Shown: positions 6,826-13,014 of the stretch, piece by piece
How positions within the stretch are numbered: position 1 is the stretch's first letter
Layout of the letters: every line of letters begins with the position of its first letter
Program-made: the position numbers and the translations under genes
Source: DASYYE01 sp035946955
Lineage (GTDB): Bacteria; Actinomycetota; Actinomycetes; Streptosporangiales; Streptosporangiaceae
NCBI GenBank assembly: GCA_035946955.1
Contig: DASYYE010000278.1
Location: 1 to 13,014 of the forward strand
Reading direction: 5' to 3'
Length of the DNA stretch: 13,014 bases
Notes under the pieces: model-generated
Told to the model about the DNA's origin: nothing
Seen by the model: the letters and a program-made list of their open reading frames with translations, nothing else
Databases searched by the model: none

Positions 6826-7293
6826 GTGCCGCCACCAGGTGAGGGCCCGTTCGAGCTGGGGACTGACGGCCCCACGTCGATCGTCGTCGGTGTTGATGGT
6901 TCGGTCACCGCGGCGCGGGCTGCCTGGTACGCGGCCGGCCTGGCGCGGCGACAGCACGCCAGGGTGACCGTGGTCTATGTCGCCCCCGTATCGTCGCTGG
7001 CGGCATCGGTGCCTGGCGGTTCTGACCTGGAGGTCGCCCGCCGGGACGCGCAGGACCGGGCCGCTGAGGACATGCGCCGCAGGACCGCGGCATTCGCCCA
7101 GGAGCTGGGCGTCGAGATCACGTTCGTCGCCGCCCGGGGCGACCCGTTCACCGAGTTGTCCCGTATCGCCGAGCAGACCCGCGCCGACGCGGTGGTGGTA
7201 GGCGCGTCCGCGCGCGCCGGGCACAGGCTGGTCGGGTCGCTGGCGGTGCGGCTGGTGAAGGCGGCCCGCTGGCCGGTGACGGTGGTGCCCTGA
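6826..7293 (+). CDS. Universal stress protein (UspA) family, single domain, with atypical nucleotide loop
   Basis: A 155-residue alpha/beta protein of normal UspA size. It opens with the UspA first strand IVVGVDGSVTAARAAWYAAG (Asp24 in VGVDGS) and ends with VVVGASARAGHRLVGS (123-138) and RWPVTVVP. The usual ATP-binding loop is G-2x-G-9x-G-(S/T). Here the second glycine is alanine and the loop is shorter, so ATP binding is doubtful, as in a subset of actinobacterial Usp proteins. The start is GTG 6826; GTG 6824 is out of frame. It may be co-transcribed with the regulator 27 bp upstream or be leaderless. Its role is cytoplasmic and stress-related by family only. Confidence 0.85.
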   Translation: MPPPGEGPFELGTDGPTSIVVGVDGSVTAARAAWYAAGLARRQHARVTVVYVAPVSSLAASVPGGSDLEVARRDAQDRAAEDMRRRTAAFAQELGVEITFVAARGDPFTELSRIAEQTRADAVVVGASARAGHRLVGSLAVRLVKAARWPVTVVP

Positions 7294-7322
7294 GGAGAGA
7301 GCCCTGGCGGCCACCGAGGTGC

Positions 7323-7347
7323 GGTTCAAGTGCCATGGCAAGGAACC
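7323..7347. terminator. Probable bidirectional hairpin between usp and the DUF167 gene
   Basis: GGTTC (7323-7327) and GAACC (7343-7347) pair around an inner TGCCATGGCA palindrome, with a small internal loop (AAG/AG). It lies in the 60-bp gap between two convergent genes. Confidence 0.45.
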
Positions 7348-7353
7348 TCTTCG

Positions 7354-7611
7354 TCACTGCGTCAGCAGCTTGGTGAGCACGGCCGGGTCAGCACCTGCCA
7401 CGTCCACCACCTTGGACCGGCTGGTCATGCCCGACACCAGCGTGACCGCTTGCGGGCGGACACCGAACGCTGCGGCGACCGCGGCCAGTGCCGCCGCGGT
7501 TGCCCGCCCATCCACGGCGGGCGGGCTGACCCGCACCACCAGGGCGCCATCGTGTCCGCCGCCCACGCCCGGCCGCCTGGCCCCGGGCTTGACCCAGATC
7601 GTGACCCGCAC
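7354..7611 (-). CDS. DUF167 (YggU-family) small protein
   Basis: An 85-residue protein with the whole DUF167 fold pattern. It has an N-terminal strand VTIWVKPGARRPGV, a central ALVVRVSPPAVDGRATAAAL (the family's V-x-A-P-A-x-x-G-x-A-N motif, with A in place of N), and then VTLVSGMTSRSKVVDVAG (the family's GxxSRxKxx motif). Its biochemical role is unknown. The start is GTG 7611 with no good SD. It is transcribed away from the PhyH gene, with 64 bp between them, and faces usp tail to tail. Confidence 0.88.
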   Translation of the reverse strand: MRVTIWVKPGARRPGVGGGHDGALVVRVSPPAVDGRATAAALAAVAAAFGVRPQAVTLVSGMTSRSKVVDVAGADPAVLTKLLTQ

Positions 7612-7675
7612 CAGCCCAGTGTGCGCCCGGTAAGAGGCACACCCGGGTCATAAACCAGATGACCCGCGCCAGCGT

Positions 7676-8470
7676 GTGGCCCAGACTGCCGTAGTGGACG
7701 TTGCCAGGTTCATCCGCGACGGGTTCGTAGCGGTCCGTGGCGCTGTGGACCCTGCCACTGTTGCCACGTGCCAGGAGCTGATCTGGGAGTCCATGGCCAG
7801 GCAGGACATACACCGCGACGATCCTGCGACCTGGCCGCCGCTGGTCCAGATCGCTGACCTGAGGGCCGGGCCGTTCGCCACCGCCGGCATGTCTGCAGCC
7901 CTGACCGCCGCCTATGACGAACTGATCGGCCCGGGCCGGTGGAGCCCGCCGCACGAAGCCGGCAACGCCGTGGTGGTGCGGTTCCCGTCGCAGGAGCGCA
8001 CGGACGCCGGATACCACATCGAGGGCAGTTACCCCGGCCCGGCGGGCCAGCACTGGTGGGTGAACATCCACTCCCGCGCACGAGGGCTGCTGGCGCTGTT
8101 CCTGTTCACCGACGTTGGGCCAGATGACGCGCCAACCCGGCTGGTGTGCGGCTCACACCTGGCGGTCCCCCAGTTCCTCGCACCCTACGGCGAGGACGGC
8201 ACCGACTCGGACAACGAGTTCTGGTACCCGTCGACGCTGTGCCGGCCGGTCGCGCATGCGACCGGCTCCGCCGGGGACGTGTTCTTGTGCCACCCGTTCA
8301 TCGTGCATACCGCGACCTGGCCGCACCGCGGGACGGGCCCGCGGATGATCGCCCAGCCCGCCGTGCACGCCGCTGATGGGTTCGCGGTGGACGGCACGGA
8401 CCCCTCGCCGGTGGCGCGGGCCATCGTCGCCGGGCTGGCGGCACCATCCGGACAGGGCCGGGCTGGGTAG
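7676..8470 (+). CDS. Phytanoyl-CoA dioxygenase (PhyH) family Fe(II)/2-oxoglutarate oxygenase
   Basis: A 264-residue protein of the small bacterial PhyH group. An N-terminal helix pattern VARFIRDGFVAVRGAVDP is typical. The jelly-roll core carries GYHIEGSYPG (112-121), LLALFLFTDVGPDDAPTRL and GDVFLCHPFIVHTATWPHRG. Expected iron ligands are His114, the acidic residue two positions on, and His211; Arg223 is placed to bind 2-oxoglutarate. The acidic ligand is Glu116 (HxE), where bacterial relatives I recall have HxD (HIDGS). HxE occurs in some active members of the superfamily, so activity is not excluded. The substrate cannot be predicted. The start is GTG 7676 without an SD, and GTG 7694 is an alternative. 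It is followed after 9 bp by the GNAT gene, suggesting co-expression. Confidence 0.87.
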   Translation: MAQTAVVDVARFIRDGFVAVRGAVDPATVATCQELIWESMARQDIHRDDPATWPPLVQIADLRAGPFATAGMSAALTAAYDELIGPGRWSPPHEAGNAVVVRFPSQERTDAGYHIEGSYPGPAGQHWWVNIHSRARGLLALFLFTDVGPDDAPTRLVCGSHLAVPQFLAPYGEDGTDSDNEFWYPSTLCRPVAHATGSAGDVFLCHPFIVHTATWPHRGTGPRMIAQPAVHAADGFAVDGTDPSPVARAIVAGLAAPSGQGRAG

Positions 8471-8473
8471 AGT
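8468..8473 (+). promoter_or_regulatory. Leaderless-type -10 element before the GNAT gene
   Basis: TAGAGT fits TAnnnT, and the GTG at 8480 starts 6 nt after it. Its first three bases are the stop codon of the PhyH gene. No SD precedes the GTG. This could give the GNAT/DUF427 pair its own promoter inside the run; no clear -35 is visible. Confidence 0.35.
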
Positions 8474-8479
8474 CGGGTG

Positions 8480-8995
8480 GTGCCTGAACTGCAGCCGCTG
8501 CACGCTGACCATGCCCCGGCAGTCCTGGCCTTCGAGCTGGCCAACCGCGCCTACTTCGCGGCCTCGATCTCCGACCGCGGCGATGAGTTCTACGATCACT
8601 TCACCGACCGGCACAACGCCTTGCTGGCTGAGCAGGCCGCCGACGTCGGCGCCTTCTACGTGCTCGTCGCCGATGACGGCTCGGTCCTGGGCCGGTTCAA
8701 CCTGGTTTTCGCCGAGGACGGCGCTGCCGAACTCGGCTACCGGGTGGCCCAGCACGTCGCTGGCCACGGCGTGGCGACCGCGACCGTCCGGGAACTGTGT
8801 CAGCTGGCGGCGGAGCGGCACGGGCTGCGCACACTCCGAGCGGCCACCACCCAGGCGAATTTCGCGTCCCAGAAAGTACTGACCAAGGCCGGGTTCGTCC
8901 CGGTCGGCCCGGCCGACCCGGCTCATATTGGCGGTAAGCCAGGCACCTGGTATCAGCGTGACCTAGCGGATCCACCCGAGGGGGGCTTGCTGTGA
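8480..8995 (+). CDS. GNAT family N-acetyltransferase (RimJ/RimL-like)
   Basis: A 171-residue single GNAT domain. It opens with LQPLHADHAPAVLAFELANR, a RimJ-type first strand and helix. It carries a RFNLVF strand, the acetyl-CoA loop YRVAQHVAGHGVAT (about 87-100, the (Q/R)xxGx(G/A) motif) and the closing TTQANFASQKVLTKAGFVPV (about 123-142), whose N-x-x-S-x-K-V-L pattern is typical. It transfers acetyl from acetyl-CoA to an unknown amine, perhaps a protein N-terminus or a small molecule. GTG 8480 is preferred over GTG 8477 because it lies 6 nt after TAGAGT. Its stop overlaps the start of the next gene by 4 nt (GTGA), implying coupled translation. Confidence 0.9.
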   Translation: MPELQPLHADHAPAVLAFELANRAYFAASISDRGDEFYDHFTDRHNALLAEQAADVGAFYVLVADDGSVLGRFNLVFAEDGAAELGYRVAQHVAGHGVATATVRELCQLAAERHGLRTLRAATTQANFASQKVLTKAGFVPVGPADPAHIGGKPGTWYQRDLADPPEGGLL

Positions 8996-9813
8996 ACGAC
9001 TACCCGGCGATGATCGTCACCACCAACCACGTCGAGCCCGTTCCGCGGCGCATCCGCGCGTTCCTGGCCGGTGAGAAGGTGCTCGACACGACCCGGGCAC
9101 TGTATGTGTGGGAGTGGCCCAACTTCCCCCAGTACTACATCCCGCTCGCCGACGTCAGCGCAGGTCTCCTCCTCCCCGAAGGCGGTACCCAGCAGACCCG
9201 GCGTGGCGCCGCGCAGTCCCACACACTCCGGGTCGGGGAGGTGACCCGGCCTGGTGCCGCCCGCGTGTTCGCTGACTCCCCGGTGGCGGGCCTGAGCGGG
9301 ACGGTCCGGTTCGACTGGGCGGCACTGGATGCCTGGTTCGAGGAAGACGAGCAGGTGTTCGTGCACCCCCGCAACCCGTACGTGCGGGTCGACGTGCTGC
9401 GCTCCACCCGCCGGGTGCGCGCCGAACTCGACGGCGTGGTCCTCGCCGAGACCTCCTCGCCCGTGATGCTGTTCGAGACCGGCCTGCCCACCCGGTACTA
9501 CATCAACAAGGCAGAGATCGCAGCACAGCACCTCTCCCCGAGCGACACCGTCACCAGCTGCCCTTACAAGGGCACCACCAGCCGGTACTGGTCAGCCAGC
9601 ATCGGCGACACGGTCCATCGCGACATCGCCTGGTCCTATGACTTCCCGACCCTGCAGGTGCAGGCCATCGCGGGCCTGGTGGCCTTCTACAACGAACGCG
9701 TGGACCTCTTCCTCGACGGCGAGCCCCTGCCACGCCCCAAGACGCTCTTCTCCACCGCCAACAGCCCCGCCAGCTCACCGCCACACAACACCACCCGCTC
9801 CCTGGGCCGTTGA
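8992..9813 (+). CDS. Tandem DUF427-domain protein
   Basis: A 273-residue protein made of two DUF427 units. The first covers about residues 19-115 (IRAFLAGEKVLDTTRALYVW, FPQYYIPLADV). The second, better conserved, covers about 130-254 (VRVDVLRSTRRVRAELDG, PVMLFETGLPTRYYI, CPYKGTTSRYWS, IAWSYDFP, IAGLVAFYNERVDLFLDG). DUF427 is a common actinobacterial domain of unknown function. GTG 8992 is backed by GAGGGGGG 6 nt upstream and by the 4-nt overlap with the GNAT gene. After RPKTLFS the last 19 or so residues are Ser/Pro/Thr-rich and look unlike the family. They end exactly where a vapC remnant begins, so the 3' end may have been altered by a rearrangement. Confidence 0.9.
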   Translation: MNDYPAMIVTTNHVEPVPRRIRAFLAGEKVLDTTRALYVWEWPNFPQYYIPLADVSAGLLLPEGGTQQTRRGAAQSHTLRVGEVTRPGAARVFADSPVAGLSGTVRFDWAALDAWFEEDEQVFVHPRNPYVRVDVLRSTRRVRAELDGVVLAETSSPVMLFETGLPTRYYINKAEIAAQHLSPSDTVTSCPYKGTTSRYWSASIGDTVHRDIAWSYDFPTLQVQAIAGLVAFYNERVDLFLDGEPLPRPKTLFSTANSPASSPPHNTTRSLGR

Positions 9814-9890
9814 CTACCTTGGTGGACTCCAGCGTCATCCTCGACATCGTGATGGCGGACCAGACCCGGCCGGCATGGAGGCTGAATGAC
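9810..9890 (+). pseudogene. N-terminal remnant of a VapC-like PIN-domain toxin gene
   Basis: From TTG 9810 the frame reads TTLVDSSVILDIVMADQ and then TRPAWRLND. This is the first strand and helix of a PIN domain, including the first catalytic acidic residue (Asp6 in LVDSS) and the usual LD at residues 11-12. After about 27 codons the similarity stops; the frame runs on out of phase inside the hydrolase gene to a stop at 9954. A full VapC needs about 130 residues, so this is a decayed 5' end. No VapB gene remains upstream. It could be chance, but the match to the VapC start pattern is close. Confidence 0.55.
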
Positions 9891-10614
9891 CGCGACACGC
9901 CTGGTGTCCTACCAGGACCAGGACACCCACCTGACCGGGTTCCTCGCCTGGGATGAGACAGCACGCCAGCCCTTGCCCGGCATCCTGCTCGTGCATGGCG
10001 GCGGGGGCCTGGACGACCACGCCAGGGGCCAGGCGGAGCGTTACGCGGCACTCGGGTACGCGGTGCTGGCCGGTGACATGTTCGGGGAAGGGGTGGCCGG
10101 TGACCGGGAGCGCGTAATGGCGTGCCTGATGGCGCTGCGTGACGACCCTGCGGGCCTAGCCCGCCGGGCCAGCGCCGGGATGGCGGCCCTGGCATCGTGC
10201 CCGGAGGCCGGTGGGTGCTTCGCCGCGGTCGGCTTCTGCTTCGGCGGGCTGACCGTTCTCACGCTCGCCCGGCGCGGGGCTGACCTGAGGGCCGTCGTCA
10301 GCATGCACGGATCCCTGGCTACGCGGGAGCCTGCCGAGCCCGGCGCGGTCACGGCCAAGGTGCTCGCGTGCCATGGCGCCGAGGACCCACACGTGCCACT
10401 GACCGACGTCGTCGCCTTTGCCGCAGAGATGGACCATGCCCAGGCTGACTGGCAGCTCACCATGTACGGCGGCGCGGTCCACGGCTTCACCCACTCACAC
10501 GCCGTCCCCGGTGCTGTCCCGGGCGTGGCCTACGACGAGCACGCCGACCACCGGTCCTTCGAAGCCGCCCGTGCCCTTCTGGCCGAGGCCCGCCTCGCGA
10601 GCCCGGCTCTGTGA
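9886..10614 (+). CDS. Dienelactone hydrolase family protein
   Basis: A 242-residue cytoplasmic alpha/beta hydrolase of usual DLH length. It has the oxyanion region GILLVHGGGGLDDHARGQAE (32-51), the family segment YAVLAGDMFGEG (58-69), the nucleophile elbow GFCFGG with Cys118, Asp167 in CHGAEDPHVP, and His199 in YGGAVHGFTH. The Cys-Asp-His triad is thus intact. Family members hydrolyse lactones or esters such as dienelactone; here the true substrate is unknown, as no ring-cleavage genes are nearby. ATG 9886 follows GGAGG (9877-9881) at 4 nt spacing. The gene is 72 bp after the DUF427 gene, a gap filled by a vapC remnant, and its end is only 8 bp from the convergent regulator gene. Confidence 0.92.
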   Translation: MTATRLVSYQDQDTHLTGFLAWDETARQPLPGILLVHGGGGLDDHARGQAERYAALGYAVLAGDMFGEGVAGDRERVMACLMALRDDPAGLARRASAGMAALASCPEAGGCFAAVGFCFGGLTVLTLARRGADLRAVVSMHGSLATREPAEPGAVTAKVLACHGAEDPHVPLTDVVAFAAEMDHAQADWQLTMYGGAVHGFTHSHAVPGAVPGVAYDEHADHRSFEAARALLAEARLASPAL

Positions 10615-10622
10615 CAGGGGTG

Positions 10623-13014
10623 CTACCGGAGGGTGGCGGACGGCACTGACAGGCCGAACAGCGGTGCTTGCGGCAGGTCGTCGTTCAGCACGTCCTGGTG
10701 CAGGCGCTGCAGTCCTGGGTGAGGGTCGAGGCCGAGTTCGTCACGCAGCAGCGCCTGCAGGTGCCGGTAGGCCTGGAGCGCCTCACTGCGCCTGCCCGAG
10801 CGGCTCAGCGCGGCGATGAGCTGACCGTGCAGCCACTCGTTCAGTGGGTGAACCGCGACCAGGGCACGCAACTCACCAACCAGGGCATGGTGGCGGCCCA
10901 GCTCGGCGTCGGCGAGGATCCGCAGTTCCAGTGTGCGCAGGCGTTCCTCTTCCAAGTGGACCGCGTGCCCCGCCAGGAGCCGGCCGGTGGTCACGTTCGC
11001 CAGGGCCGGGCCACGCCACAGGTCCAGTGCCCGGCGGAGCACGTCTGCCGCGGCCTGCGGCTGGCCGGACTCCAGCAACTGGCGGCCCTGGCGGGAGAGC
11101 GCCTTGAAGGCGTGCGCGTCCACCTGTTCCGGGCTGACGCGCAGCAGGTAGCCGGGGGCGGCCGTGACCAGCCAGTCGCGCACACCCAGGCTGACCTGGC
11201 GCTGGCTGAAGGCCCGGCGCAGCTGGTAGATGTAGGTCGCCACGGTTGTGGTCGCACTGTGCGGCGGCTCCTGCCCCCACAGTTCCTCGATGAGTGAGCC
11301 GGTCGGCACGACCTGGTTGGTCTGCAACAGCAGCAGGGCGAACACCCGGCGGACCTTGGGGGCCGTGGGGGTGCAGGCGGCCTCGCCGTCGCAGACCTCC
11401 AGCGGGCCCAGGATCTTGAACCGCAGCCCCGGCGGGGCAGGTTCCGGGACGACCGGGTCCGGCCCGGCTCTGCCCGGCCCAGCGGAGGAGACCAGCATCA
11501 GGCCGACCCGGGGGGAGGGGCGCGCGGACGCGAGACGCGAGGACGCGGCCAGGCCAGGGACCGCGGGTACGGTGGGCAGCGCCACCACGGACGGGACCCC
11601 GAGCTCCCCAAAGACCTCCCGGGCCTGCTCGCCGTGGCGGCGTGCCTGCTCGCGCTCGCCCATGGCGTGGCAGGCTGCGGCGAGGCCCGCCAGGGCGCGT
11701 GCCTGCTGGTAGCGGTCGCCGGTCTGGTCGGTGAGGGCGAGCGCGGCACTGTGGCAGGCCTGCGCCTGTGCTGCCTGCCCGGCCGCGAGCAGCGCCTCCC
11801 CGTCACCGTTGAGCGCGTCCGCCTCGCCGCCGCGGTCGCCGATCTGCCGGTACAGGGTCAGGGCCGCCTCGTGATGGCTGGCGGCCTGGCCCGGTTCACC
11901 GCGAGCGCGGCAGGTCTCCCCCAGCCTGGCCAGAGCCCGTGCCTCCTCCCGCTGGCTGCCCGCCTCGCGGGCCAGCGCCAGTGCCTTGGAGTGGCACTTG
12001 TACGCCTGTTCGGGCTGGCCGGTGGCGAGCAACGTCTCCCCCGCCCCGTTGAGCGCATCGGACTCCCCGGCCCGGTCGCCGACCTCCGCGAACAGGGCCA
12101 GTGACTGCTGGCGGCTGGTGGACGCCTCGTCGTAACTGCCCCGCCGGTGCCACACGTCCGCGAGCCCGTTGAGCGCATGGGCCTCGATGTAGGACGAGCC
12201 GACCTCCCGGGCGACCGCGACCGCCTGGCGCTGGTAGGTCACGGCCTGCTCGTAAGCTCCCTGCCGGCAGTACGCCTCGCCCAGGTTGTGCAGGGCGTTC
12301 GCCTCGGCGAACCGGTGGCCGATCTCCCGGAGCAGCACGAGGGCCTGCTGATAGTGGCCAGCGGCCTGGTGGTAGCAGCCCTGCCGCAGGTCGAGCAGGC
12401 CCACGTTGGTCAGGTTGACCGCCTCGCCGAGGCGGTCACCCACCTCGCGGTAGAGCGCGCGGGCCCGGTCATAGCGCTCGCGCGCCTGCCGGTAGTGGCC
12501 CTGCAACGAGGAGGCGGAAGCACTCGCGCCGAGGCTGCGGGCCTGCAGCAGCCGGTCGTCCGTGCTGGCGGCGAGGTCGATGGCCTGGCCGAGGCACCGT
12601 GCTGCCTGCCCAGGGCGGCCTCCCCGGGAGTGGATGTGGCCCAGCCCGATCAGGGCACGGGCCTGGGCCGCGTCGTTGCCGCAGGACTGTGCGGCCGCCA
12701 CCGCATGACGCAGGATCACGACCCCGTCGGTGTAGTGGTCGATGTCGAGGTAGCTGCCCGAGATCGTGTCGGCCAGGCGCGTGGTGTGGGTGGGCCAGCC
12801 GTGGCCGGCGGTGTGGGCGGCGACCGTCGCCAGGGTGGCCAGTTCCTTGTCCAGCCACGCCCGTGCCCGGGTGGCCTCACCAACATCGGGCAGTGGCGCG
12901 GCTGTGGGCGGCGGGTCTGGACGGCGGTGGCGCAGGGCCGGGGCGAGGCCGTCCATGGCGGCGGCGCTCGCGGCCAGGTAGTAGTCGAACAGACGGGTCA
13001 GGGCCGCGTGGCAG
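10623..13014 (-). CDS. TPR regulator with C-terminal winged-helix/BTAD (SARP-type) module; N-terminus beyond window, probably NB-ARC
   Basis: The frame is open through the right edge, giving about 797 visible residues. The outermost residues (HAALTRLFDYYLAASAAAMD) resemble the helical end of NB-ARC modules in AfsR-type regulators. Numbering from the internal ATG at 12956, ten 40-residue TPR units follow (about 55-454), each ending near EVGDR or similar. Then comes an Ala/Pro-rich linker. An OmpR-type winged helix spans about 509-605 (LRFKILGPLEVCDGE, APKVRRVFALLLLQTNQVVP, ATYIYQLRRAF, GYLLRV). A BTAD domain spans about 611-760 (WRGPALANV, LEEERLRTLELRILADAELG, HPLNEWLHGQLIAALSRSGR, LGLDPHPGL). 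AfsR-type proteins normally carry these two DNA-binding-side domains at the N-terminus, so this order is permuted. It likely activates a nearby or unlinked cluster; the target is unknown. An annotation starting at 12956 would be too short. Confidence 0.88.
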   Translation of the reverse strand, partial: CHAALTRLFDYYLAASAAAMDGLAPALRHRRPDPPPTAAPLPDVGEATRARAWLDKELATLATVAAHTAGHGWPTHTTRLADTISGSYLDIDHYTDGVVILRHAVAAAQSCGNDAAQARALIGLGHIHSRGGRPGQAARCLGQAIDLAASTDDRLLQARSLGASASASSLQGHYRQARERYDRARALYREVGDRLGEAVNLTNVGLLDLRQGCYHQAAGHYQQALVLLREIGHRFAEANALHNLGEAYCRQGAYEQAVTYQRQAVAVAREVGSSYIEAHALNGLADVWHRRGSYDEASTSRQQSLALFAEVGDRAGESDALNGAGETLLATGQPEQAYKCHSKALALAREAGSQREEARALARLGETCRARGEPGQAASHHEAALTLYRQIGDRGGEADALNGDGEALLAAGQAAQAQACHSAALALTDQTGDRYQQARALAGLAAACHAMGEREQARRHGEQAREVFGELGVPSVVALPTVPAVPGLAASSRLASARPSPRVGLMLVSSAGPGRAGPDPVVPEPAPPGLRFKILGPLEVCDGEAACTPTAPKVRRVFALLLLQTNQVVPTGSLIEELWGQEPPHSATTTVATYIYQLRRAFSQRQVSLGVRDWLVTAAPGYLLRVSPEQVDAHAFKALSRQGRQLLESGQPQAAADVLRRALDLWRGPALANVTTGRLLAGHAVHLEEERLRTLELRILADAELGRHHALVGELRALVAVHPLNEWLHGQLIAALSRSGRRSEALQAYRHLQALLRDELGLDPHPGLQRLHQDVLNDDLPQAPLFGLSVPSATLR
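11595..12794 (-). repeat. Ten tandem 120-bp TPR-encoding units
   Basis: Within the regulator gene the protein repeats with an exact 40-residue period from residue 55 to 454 and no insertions. This corresponds to a 120-bp DNA period. Units share A-L-x-x-L-G, the (R/A)G-x-x-x-(Q/E)A step and a closing (E/Q)-x-G-(D/S)-R. The 40-residue length, rather than the canonical 34, is typical of the NB-ARC-linked TPRs of actinobacteria. Confidence 0.8.

Noticed and set aside
8153..8926. Minus-strand frame of 257 codons under PhyH/GNAT
   Set aside because: It is antisense to two conserved enzymes and spans their junction. It shows no domain or SD.
9551..10195. Minus-strand frame of 214 codons under DUF427/hydrolase
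   Set aside because: It is Arg/Pro/Gly-rich and antisense to conserved genes, with no domain.
10570..10630. Terminator between the hydrolase and the convergent regulator
   Set aside because: Only a 4-bp stem (GAGC/GCTC) near the hydrolase stop is visible, too weak to call.
1..13014. Complete novel defence or phage system
   Set aside because: The STAND/WD40 fragment, PIN remnant and nuclease-fused sigma are suggestive, but they are not an operon, and there are no partner effectors, integrase or phage genes.

Overview
The window is about 70% G+C DNA with strong GC3 bias and many GTG starts. Its families (STAND/WD40, NB-ARC-TPR-BTAD regulators, MmyB-like regulators, DUF427, 3D-domain surface proteins) point to a multicellular actinomycete (Streptomyces, Streptosporangiales or Catenulispora type). 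The sequence does not allow a finer call. It is a chromosomal accessory-type region. No rRNA, tRNA, CRISPR array, transposase or integrase was found.

Layout, left to right. (1) 1-1411 (-): the C-terminal part of a STAND-type WD40 protein that runs off the left edge. It seems to lack its NTPase half, since the frame closes at 1595. (2) 1765-2562 (+): a membrane-anchored 3D-domain cell-wall protein, probably leaderless. (3) 2577-3722 (-): an ECF-like sigma factor fused to a DUF151 bifunctional-nuclease domain, convergent with the previous gene across a shared hairpin. (4) 3830-4288 (+): a putative glycolipid-binding protein. (5) 4321-5823 (-) and 5896-6798 (+): a 14-TM MFS exporter divergent from a MmyB-like (XRE) regulator, with a clear exporter promoter lying inside a symmetrical operator-like array. 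(6) 6826-7293 (+): a UspA-family protein. (7) 7354-7611 (-): a small DUF167 protein. (8) 7676-10614 (+): a same-strand run of PhyH-type dioxygenase, GNAT acetyltransferase (overlapping the next gene by 4 nt), tandem DUF427 protein, a vapC N-terminal remnant, and a dienelactone hydrolase. (9) 10623 to the right edge (-): a large regulator with ten 40-residue TPR units and a C-terminal winged-helix/BTAD (SARP) module. Its upstream edge looks like the end of an NB-ARC domain.

The clearest working unit is the exporter/regulator pair, where the regulator probably represses the exporter and itself. The dioxygenase-to-hydrolase run could be a small-molecule modification or detoxification operon, but no pathway can be assigned. 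The most unusual items are the sigma/DUF151 fusion, the TPR-then-BTAD regulator, the truncated STAND sensor, the vapC remnant, and an HxE instead of HxD in the dioxygenase. I see no complete novel defence system.
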